Part shown: positions 6,057 through 11,047 of the stretch, one piece after another
How positions within the stretch are numbered: position 1 is the stretch's first letter
Layout: each line of letters begins with the position of its first letter
NCBI GenBank assembly: GCA_020851885.1
Contig: JADZBW010000339.1
Span: 1 to 11,047 of the forward strand
Source: Fimbriimonadaceae bacterium
Lineage (GTDB): Bacteria; Armatimonadota; Fimbriimonadia; Fimbriimonadales; Fimbriimonadaceae
Direction: 5' to 3'
Length of the DNA: 11,047 bases
Translations under genes and position numbers: made by a program
Notes under the pieces: model-generated
Told to the model about the DNA's origin: nothing
What the model saw: the letters and a program-made list of their open reading frames with translations, nothing else
Database searches by the model: none

Positions 6057-7472
6057 ATGCAAACCGAAACCAGTCCCGCCTTCATCGACTTCCATGTCGC
6101 CGACCCATCGCTAGCTGCGTGGGGCCGCAAAGAGATCGCGATCGCGGAGACGGAAATGCCCGGTCTGATGGCTATTCGCGAGGAATTCGCCGCCAAGCAG
6201 TCGCTGAAGGGCGCCCGAATCGCCGGGTCGCTCCACATGACGATCCAGACCGCAGTGTTAATCGAGACCCTCAAAGCTCTCGGCGCGGACGTTCGCTGGG
6301 CCAGCTGCAACATCTACAGCACGCAGGACCACGCGGCCGCTGCCATCGCCGCCGGCCGAACCCCGGTCTTTGCCTATAAGGGTGAGTCGCTCGATGAGTA
6401 TTGGGACTTCACCCACCGAATCTTCGAGTGGTCCGATGGCGGCACCCCGAACATGATCCTCGACGACGGTGGTGACGCGACGCTTCTGGTACTCCTCGGG
6501 TCCCAAGCGGAAACCGATCCCAGCGTGCTAGCCAATCCCTCCAGCGAGGAAGAAGTCAGCCTATTCAACTCAATCAAGCGCAAACTCGCCCAAGACGCGA
6601 CCTTCTATAGCCGGATCAAAGCGAACATCCAGGGAGTCAGCGAAGAGACTACGACCGGCGTCCACCGACTCTACAAGCTTCACCGCGAAGGCAAGCTTCC
6701 ATTCCCAGCATTCAATGTGAACGATAGCGTCACCAAGTCCAAATTCGACAATCTCTATGGGTGCCGCGAGTCACTGGTCGATGGCATCAAGCGAGCGACC
6801 GACGTGATGGTGGCTGGCAAGATCGCCCTCGTCTGCGGCTATGGCGACGTCGGCAAGGGTTCGGCTCAAGCCTTGCGTGCGCTCAGCGCCCAAGTTTGGG
6901 TGACGGAGATCGATCCGATCTGCGCGCTCCAAGCGGCCATGGAAGGCTACAAGGTCGTGACGATGGACTATGCCAAGGACAAAGCCGACATCTTCGTCAC
7001 CTGCACTGGCAATTACCATGTCGTCACTCACGATCACATGGCCGCGATGAAGAACAACGCCATTGTCTGCAACATCGGGCATTTCGACAATGAGATCGAC
7101 GTGGCCTCTTTGGGCAGCTATCAGTGGGACGAAATCAAGCCTCAGGTCGACCACGTGATCTTCCCGGGCGGGAAGCGGATCATTCTTCTTGCCAAGGGCC
7201 GATTGGTCAATCTGGGTTGCGGCACCGGCCACCCCAGCTACGTGATGAGCTCCTCGTTTGCCAATCAGGTGATCGCGCAGATGGAGCTTTGGATGGAGAA
7301 AGGGAAGTACCAGCCGGGGGTTTATGTGCTGCCTAAGCACTTGGATGAGAAGGTCGCCAGGCTCCAGTTGAAGAAGCTGGATGCCCAGTTGACGGAGCTT
7401 ACTCCCGAGCAGGCGAAGTACATCGGTGTGGACCAGAACGGGCCGTACAAGTCGGACAGCTATCGATACTAA
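6057..7472 (+). CDS. ahcY: Adenosylhomocysteinase (S-adenosyl-L-homocysteine hydrolase)
   Basis: This 471-residue cytoplasmic enzyme splits S-adenosylhomocysteine reversibly into adenosine and homocysteine, removing the inhibitory by-product of methyl transfer. The start is ATG 6057, 6 bases after GAGGAG (6045-6050); the frame is open further upstream, but only through the riboswitch leader. Visible signatures are the substrate segment SLHMTIQTAVLIETL with His60, CNIYSTQDHAAAA with Asp91, the NAD-binding loop GYGDVGKG at 261-268, and the closing tail GPYKSDSYRY, which reaches the NAD site of a neighbouring subunit in the tetramer. It carries the insert of about 40 residues (around EEVSLFNSIKRKL and EETTTGVHRLYKL) that distinguishes the longer bacterial and plant forms from the shorter type. 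Length is normal for the family. It is transcribed alone under the SAH riboswitch, with no other methionine-cycle gene in the window. Confidence 0.97.
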   Translation: MQTETSPAFIDFHVADPSLAAWGRKEIAIAETEMPGLMAIREEFAAKQSLKGARIAGSLHMTIQTAVLIETLKALGADVRWASCNIYSTQDHAAAAIAAGRTPVFAYKGESLDEYWDFTHRIFEWSDGGTPNMILDDGGDATLLVLLGSQAETDPSVLANPSSEEEVSLFNSIKRKLAQDATFYSRIKANIQGVSEETTTGVHRLYKLHREGKLPFPAFNVNDSVTKSKFDNLYGCRESLVDGIKRATDVMVAGKIALVCGYGDVGKGSAQALRALSAQVWVTEIDPICALQAAMEGYKVVTMDYAKDKADIFVTCTGNYHVVTHDHMAAMKNNAIVCNIGHFDNEIDVASLGSYQWDEIKPQVDHVIFPGGKRIILLAKGRLVNLGCGTGHPSYVMSSSFANQVIAQMELWMEKGKYQPGVYVLPKHLDEKVARLQLKKLDAQLTELTPEQAKYIGVDQNGPYKSDSYRY

Positions 7473-7478
7473 CCACCC

Positions 7479-7572
7479 CGGACCGCGCGTGTCTCACGCG
7501 CACATGCCTGGCCAGGATCGCGCGTGTCCCACGCGCTACACGTTGCTGTGCGCCTGAGACACGCGCGGTCCG
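7479..7572. repeat. Inverted repeat with three GCGCGTG-type triloop hairpins
   Basis: Two 23-base arms (7479-7501 and 7550-7572) are reverse complements at 22 of 23 positions. Each arm holds a smaller hairpin, and a third copy lies between them: GCGCGTG-TCT-CACGCGC (7485-7501), GCGCGTG-TCC-CACGCGC (7520-7536), and an inverted copy with loop AGA and one stem mismatch (7550-7566). It begins 7 bases after the ahcY stop codon. No T-run follows, so it is not a standard intrinsic terminator. It looks like a dispersed REP-like element. Confidence 0.75.
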
Positions 7573-7646
7573 AGGTGAGTGCGGGTTCGCACGCATTCTT
7601 CAACGAGCATTTGTCGGTTAACGGCAAGCTTTAGCTAATCCCAATG

Positions 7647-7715
7647 CTTCCAGGGGCCGATGGTTCGGTCCTTGGAAGGTCCTGCTATCCACAAGCCTCG
7701 ACAGGTCTATGTGGA
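7647..7715 (+). other. Two RNA-type hairpins in the ahcY-MFS intergenic region
   Basis: Bases 7647-7660 pair with 7665-7678 in a continuous 14-bp stem (CTTCCAGGGGCCGA against TCGGTCCTTGGAAG) with the loop TGGT. Two of the pairs are G-U only when transcribed from the plus strand. A second hairpin follows: TCCACA (7688-7693) with TGTGGA (7710-7715), containing an inner CCT-CGAC-AGG. No T-run follows. This could be a structured RNA, a processing site or a further repeat; no family is recognised. Confidence 0.35.
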
Positions 7716-7832
7716 GGCACGATAAGTCTTGTACATTGGTCTCTGCGCCATCCGTGGCATGGATGTGGCATTGATGTGGCATGGACGGCTCGTCCATGGT
7801 TCCACGACCGGCTCGGTCGTGGAGAGCTTGCT

Positions 7833-7879
7833 GGACCGGGCCGGTCCAGGTACCCATTGGCGAGACGCCAATGCCACAT
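7833..7879. repeat. 47-bp direct repeat, copy A
   Basis: This copy matches 7896-7942 at 44 of 47 positions. It consists of the GGACCGG/CCGGTCC palindrome, a short ACCC-containing spacer, the CATTGGCG/CGCCAATG hairpin and ATGCCACAT. The repeat period is 63 bases. Confidence 0.85.
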
Positions 7880-7895
7880 TAGGATTCCTTTCTCA

Positions 7896-7942
7896 GGACC
7901 GGGCCGGTCCAGACACCCATTGGCGAGCCGCCAATGCCACAT
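7896..7942. repeat. 47-bp direct repeat, copy B
   Basis: This is the second copy of the unit at 7833-7879. The three differences are GT to AC in the spacer and A to C in the hairpin loop (AGA to AGC), so both stems are untouched by the changes. Confidence 0.85.
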
Positions 7943-7946
7943 GCGT

Positions 7947-7952
7947 TAGAAT
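7947..7952 (+). promoter_or_regulatory. Candidate -10 element immediately before the MFS gene
   Basis: TAGAAT (five of six matches to TATAAT) ends 8 bases before the ATG at 7961, and no Shine-Dalgarno is present. Transcription from here would begin around 7959, giving a leaderless or nearly leaderless mRNA. The place where a -35 would lie is inside the last hairpin and does not resemble one. Confidence 0.3.
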
Positions 7953-7960
7953 AAGCCTCA

Positions 7961-9496
7961 ATGGCACAAGCTCCCGCCGCTGAAAAGGGCAATATCTGGA
8001 AGGTCATTCTTGCTTCTTCCGCAGGCACCCTCATCGAGTGGTACGACTTCTACATCTTTGGAAGCTTGGCCGTCATCCTTGCCGGACAATTCTTCCCCAA
8101 AGACAATCCGACCGCGGGGCTTCTGTTCACCCTGGCCACTTTCGCCACCGGTTTCGTGGTCCGACCTTTCGGCGCCCTGGTTTTTGGGAGGATGGGCGAT
8201 ATCCTCGGTCGAAAACACACCTTTCTGCTGACCCTCATGATGATGGGGATCTCCACCTTTGCAAGCGGCCTTATCCCAACCGACGAGATGATCGGCGTGG
8301 CCGCGCCTTTGATCGTGCTGGTGCTGAGGCTCATCCAGGGGCTGGCCCTTGGCGGCGAGTATGGAGGGGCGGCCACATACGTCGCGGAACACGCTCCGGA
8401 AGGGCGTCGGGGCTACTACACCAGTTTCATCCAGACCACGGCGACCTTGGGCCTGTTCGTCTCCCTGATCGTCATCTTGATCACCCGAGGCACTCTGGGC
8501 GAGGCCGAGTTCTCGGAATGGGGTTGGCGAATCCCCTTCCTGATCTCCGCCTTGCTGGTCTTCATGTCTTACATGATTCGCCGGAAGATGGACGAATCGC
8601 CCCTGTTCCAAAAACTGAAATCGGAAGGGAAGACGAGCGCCAATCCCCTCACCGAGAGCTTCGTCAAACCAGAGAATCGCAGACTCGTGCTGATCGCCCT
8701 CTTCGGCGCGACCGCTGGCCAGGGCGTCGTTTGGTACACCGGTCAGTTCTATGCGCTCACCTTCATCCAATCGGTGATGAACATCCAGGGAGCGGTTGCC
8801 AGCGAGATCATCGCCATCGCCCTTCTTTGCGCGACCCCATTCTTCGTGGTGTTCGGCGCATTGAGCGACCGCATTGGTCGCAAGAAGCTGATGATGGTGG
8901 CCTGCTTGCTGGGCGCGATTGGTTATATCCCCATCTTCTCCGCGATGCAGAACTCGATGCCGGACCTCACAAATATGGGCGCTCCGGAAATCAAGGTCGA
9001 CTCGGTGGTGGACCCGGTGACCAAAAAGACCACGGTCACGCGAGTAGAGACCTACCAGCAAGGTGAGATAAAGAAGGTCGTGAAGCAGGCGTTGATATCC
9101 GCCGAGAATCCAGTGCCGAAGCTTGCCCCCGATGGAAAGCCTGAGAAGCCCAAAGTCGAGATCACACCTCCATCCTCAACCTACTGGACTCTCGTCGGCC
9201 TCGTCTTCCTCCAAGTGTTCCTGGTGACGATGGTCTATGGCCCGATCGCCGCGTTCCTGGTCGAATTGTTTCCAACTCGGATTCGGTACACCTCGATGTC
9301 CTTGCCATATCACATCGGCAACGGCGTTTTCGGGGGCCTGGTCCCATTCATTGCGACGGCACTGGTGGCCTCCACCAAGAACAACCTCGCCGGCCTTTGG
9401 TATCCAATCGCCATCGCGGCGATCACGTTTGTGTTTGGGTCTCTGCTGATCCATGAGCGCAAAACGAACACCGGTTTTGAAGAAGAGACCGACTGA
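7961..9496 (+). CDS. MFS transporter, metabolite:H+ symporter (MHS) type
   Basis: This is a 511-residue inner-membrane transporter with 12 expected helices. The first segment, SSAGTLIEWYDFYIFG, with Glu26 and Asp29, is the mark of the MHS family (ProP, KgtP and ShiA types), which take up osmolytes, carboxylates or similar compounds with protons. The loop 2-3 signature is GRMGDILGRK (76-85) and its counterpart in the second half is SDRIGRKK (302-309). LRLIQGLALGGEYGGAA in helix 4 also fits. Between the eighth or ninth helix and the next, residues about 331-406 form a hydrophilic insert rich in Lys, Val, Thr and Pro, probably outside the membrane; without it the length would be near 435. The substrate cannot be told. 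The start ATG 7961 has no Shine-Dalgarno. The gene stands alone downstream of a hairpin array and converges on the glycosidase gene, 45 bases away. Confidence 0.92.
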   Translation: MAQAPAAEKGNIWKVILASSAGTLIEWYDFYIFGSLAVILAGQFFPKDNPTAGLLFTLATFATGFVVRPFGALVFGRMGDILGRKHTFLLTLMMMGISTFASGLIPTDEMIGVAAPLIVLVLRLIQGLALGGEYGGAATYVAEHAPEGRRGYYTSFIQTTATLGLFVSLIVILITRGTLGEAEFSEWGWRIPFLISALLVFMSYMIRRKMDESPLFQKLKSEGKTSANPLTESFVKPENRRLVLIALFGATAGQGVVWYTGQFYALTFIQSVMNIQGAVASEIIAIALLCATPFFVVFGALSDRIGRKKLMMVACLLGAIGYIPIFSAMQNSMPDLTNMGAPEIKVDSVVDPVTKKTTVTRVETYQQGEIKKVVKQALISAENPVPKLAPDGKPEKPKVEITPPSSTYWTLVGLVFLQVFLVTMVYGPIAAFLVELFPTRIRYTSMSLPYHIGNGVFGGLVPFIATALVASTKNNLAGLWYPIAIAAITFVFGSLLIHERKTNTGFEEETD

Positions 9497-9541
9497 AAGT
9501 ACCGAGTTCGATTCCGCCAGGGTAAAGGATGACCAAAGCGT

Positions 9542-10774
9542 CTAACGCACGTGGAACGGAGAATTCACGGTGGTGGCGCTGCCCTTGCCATCGCGGACCG
9601 TGACATACAGGCGATAGGACCCGGGCGCTTTTGGCACCTTGAAAGAAATTGTAGGTGTCGCCAGGCCATCCACAAATCCAGAAACGACCCCCGGTTTCAC
9701 CTCTCCATCCCCGGCATAGCCCTTGTTTTCGGCTTCCCGCCGAAGCTCCCACTCGAAGCTCAGGTGATCATCGTTAGGGTCGGTCGCGTTGATGGTCGCG
9801 GAGACAGAGGACCCACCCTCGACCTCCTTCTGCGCCGAACTGAACGCAAAGGAAGCGATTTCCGGCGCCCGGTTTGCTGGCCATCTGCCTGACCAAAGCA
9901 AGGTCATCACATCGATGACCGGTGTCCGTTCACCGGTCGGCAGGAACATGCCGAACCACGTCGGAGTTTCTTCCTGCTTGTGCCCCCAAAGGAAGGCATA
10001 GGACCCCAGGCACCATCCCTTCTGGGATTGGATGGAATTCTCATAATTGGAGCGATAGAACGCGGCCTTTTCGTTGCCCGTCTGTTCGATCGCGGCATTC
10101 CAAGGGGTCTTCGGGCGCTCCCAGGGGCCGAGTGGTCCGAACTCGGTGACGATGTATGGTTTTTCCCAACCCGCTTCCTTGAGTCGTCTTGGCAGCGTGG
10201 AAAGTCCGCCATAGCTGTTCATTCCCAGCACATCGATGCTCGGCGCGTAACGTTTGATATTGCCAATCTTTTCAAGCGAAGCTGGCTCGGCGATGACCGT
10301 CATCACCGGATGGTTGGGATCGAGTTCCTTGACCAGCTTGGCCATGTCCTCGATCGCCTTCCAAAGAGCGGGAGTGTCGTTATTGTCCGCCTCCATCTCA
10401 TTGCCGAGGGCCCAGAAGAGGAGGGCAGGATGGTTCCGATGTTTCAGAACCACCTTGCGAACCATTTCATACTGTTCGCGGACTTTGGCGGCGTCTTCAT
10501 AGTTGAAGTAGCTCCGATGGCCCAGCCAGATTCCGATGGTCAGCGTGAGTCCGTTGTTTTGGCAGCCCTCGAGTTCGTTCCCGGCATTCTCAGCGCCCCA
10601 GGTGCGCATCGAGTTGCCACCGGCGGCGGCCAGTTCGGCCATCCGGTCAGTGCCTCCAACGCCCTTCACGACATAGGGCTTTCCGCCACGATTCAACTCC
10701 CAGCCGGAAGGTCCGTGAACGATCTTAACCGGGATGGGAGCCATCAAGGTTGCCATAGCGATGAGGGGGAGCAT
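9542..10774 (-). CDS. Secreted GH2-like TIM-barrel glycoside hydrolase with Ig-like C-terminal domain
   Basis: This 410-residue protein starts at ATG 10774. AGAGGT in the end of the preceding lipoprotein gene serves as ribosome binding site. The first 15 residues (MLPLIAMATLMAPIP) look like a short signal peptide, though they lack a clear basic start. Residues about 20-298 form a TIM barrel like the catalytic domain of family 2 glycosidases: GGNSMRTWG near 52-60, NHPALLFWALGNE with Glu126 as likely acid/base, and KPYIVTEFGPLG with Glu211 as likely nucleophile. The N-terminal sugar-binding and sandwich domains of classic beta-galactosidases are absent. Residues about 303-410 form a PKD or Ig-like domain (ATDPNDDHLSFEWEL, YRLYVTVRDGKGSA). 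It probably acts on a beta-linked glycan outside the cytoplasm; the substrate is unknown. It is the second gene of a minus-strand unit, 9 bases after the lipoprotein. Confidence 0.83.
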   Translation of the reverse strand: MLPLIAMATLMAPIPVKIVHGPSGWELNRGGKPYVVKGVGGTDRMAELAAAGGNSMRTWGAENAGNELEGCQNNGLTLTIGIWLGHRSYFNYEDAAKVREQYEMVRKVVLKHRNHPALLFWALGNEMEADNNDTPALWKAIEDMAKLVKELDPNHPVMTVIAEPASLEKIGNIKRYAPSIDVLGMNSYGGLSTLPRRLKEAGWEKPYIVTEFGPLGPWERPKTPWNAAIEQTGNEKAAFYRSNYENSIQSQKGWCLGSYAFLWGHKQEETPTWFGMFLPTGERTPVIDVMTLLWSGRWPANRAPEIASFAFSSAQKEVEGGSSVSATINATDPNDDHLSFEWELRREAENKGYAGDGEVKPGVVSGFVDGLATPTISFKVPKAPGSYRLYVTVRDGKGSATTVNSPFHVR

Positions 10775-10783
10775 GATCGGGGT

Positions 10784-10984
10784 CTACCTCTTCTTGAGGA
10801 GAGCATCTTTCGCAACTTGTGGCATCCCAGGGTTGTTTTGGATCGCACCCTGCATGGAATCTGCGGGTGCAGTGGCATTGGGCTCCGTCTTCACTTGTAC
10901 CGTTTCAACCGGAGTTTCGCCGGAACTGCAACCAACCACTGAAATTGCGGTGACGAATAGGAGCAGAGAGATTGATTTCTTCAT
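10784..10984 (-). CDS. Small lipoprotein (66 aa) upstream of the glycosidase
   Basis: MKKSISLLLFVTAISVVGC is a typical lipoprotein signal peptide: Lys2/Lys3, a hydrophobic stretch and lipobox SVVGC with Cys19 lipidated. The mature 48 residues begin CSSGE, continue through a Thr/Val/Pro-rich part and end in a basic segment (MPQVAKDALLKKR). The stop codon is 9 bases before the glycosidase ATG, and the AAGAAGAGG coding its last Lys-Lys-Arg doubles as that gene's ribosome binding site, so the two are almost certainly cotranscribed and coupled. No Shine-Dalgarno is clear before its own ATG at 10984. The length, CSSG start and mature size equal those of the lipoprotein at 5670-5873, but the tails do not align. 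Function is unknown. Confidence 0.8.
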   Translation of the reverse strand: MKKSISLLLFVTAISVVGCSSGETPVETVQVKTEPNATAPADSMQGAIQNNPGMPQVAKDALLKKR

Positions 10985-11000
10985 GATGTTGCCAAGGCAT

Positions 11001-11025
11001 GCCGGCCAGATTGAATCTGGCCGGC
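11001..11025. repeat. 12-bp perfect inverted repeat upstream of the minus-strand lipoprotein
   Basis: GCCGGCCAGATT (11001-11012) and AATCTGGCCGGC (11014-11025) are perfect complements around one base. The element lies 17 bases upstream of the lipoprotein start on the minus strand. No T-run follows on either strand. It could be a leader hairpin, an operator, or part of a terminator for a gene beyond the right edge. Confidence 0.6.
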
Positions 11026-11047
11026 AAGTGAACCTTTACTTGCATTC

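Larger units (their letters stand above)
7754..7942. repeat. Array of six short-loop hairpins (REP-like)
   Basis: The array contains, in order: three GTGGCAT copies at an 11-base period (7754, 7765, 7776); CATGGACG-GCT-CGTCCATG (7780-7798); TCCACGACCG-GCT-CGGTCGTGGA (7801-7823); CTGGACCGG-G-CCGGTCCAG (7831-7849); CATTGGCG-AGA-CGCCAATG (7855-7873); GGACCGG-G-CCGGTCC (7896-7910); and CATTGGCG-AGC-CGCCAATG (7918-7936). ATGCCACAT after the fourth and sixth hairpins is the reverse complement of the ATGTGGCAT units upstream. All stems are perfect but differ in sequence. It ends 18 bases before the MFS transporter start. Confidence 0.8.

Noticed and set aside
7479..7572. Intrinsic terminator of ahcY
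   Set aside because: The inverted repeat is strong, but the arms are 48 bases apart and no T-run follows. It is better described as a repeat element.
7685..7942. Minus-strand open frame with a repeated MWHWRLANG peptide
   Set aside because: The peptide repeat is only the translation of the 47-bp DNA repeat and its hairpins. There is no ribosome binding site or domain.
7833..7942. CRISPR array
   Set aside because: Only two repeat copies with a 16-base interval, each made of two palindromes, and no cas genes. This does not fit a CRISPR array.

Overview
The window looks like a chromosomal segment from a member of the Armatimonadota (Fimbriimonadia-like). The best clue is the prepilin at 4707-5666: its N-terminal helix runs into an ILFPVFAQAKEAA-type segment that I associate with the large pilin-like families of that phylum. 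The GC-rich codon use, the small lipoproteins of the GCSSG type and the hairpin-rich intergenic DNA fit, but no rRNA or marker gene is present, so the placement is an inference.

Left part (1-3301): the first 28 codons of an HDOD/EAL-type signalling protein run leftward off the edge. Divergent from it is a tightly coupled two-component pair: a soluble GAF/PAS histidine kinase and, overlapping its stop codon, an NtrC-like sigma-54 activator that ends without a DNA-binding domain. A 58-residue lysine-rich protein of unknown function follows, with a very strong ribosome binding site and its own perfect intrinsic terminator.

Middle (3302-5873): an orphan ECF sigma factor, with a candidate ECF-type promoter upstream and a strong terminator downstream. 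A gene-poor stretch follows that may hold a frameshifted gene remnant on the minus strand. Next come a type IV prepilin-like protein and, 3 bases after it, a tiny lipoprotein.

Methyl-cycle gene (5878-7472): promoter, S-adenosylhomocysteine (SAH) riboswitch, intrinsic terminator and ahcY follow one another in order. The 3' strand of the riboswitch pseudoknot is also the foot of the terminator stem, so the sequence suggests a transcriptional ON switch in which SAH turns on its own hydrolase.

Right part (7473-11047): a 488-base intergenic region is packed with short-loop hairpins. Several have a triloop (TCT, TCC or GCT in one orientation) and unrelated but fully complementary stems, and there is a 47-base repeat present twice. 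Then comes an MFS transporter of the metabolite:H+ symporter type with a long hydrophilic insert. Convergent with it is a two-gene minus-strand unit: a small lipoprotein followed by a secreted GH2-like TIM-barrel glycosidase with an Ig-like C-terminal domain.

I see no phage, transposase, CRISPR array, tRNA or rRNA. Most genes are of ordinary types. The parts that deserve attention are the riboswitch/terminator architecture, the triloop hairpin family, the activator lacking a DNA-binding domain, and the 58-residue protein.
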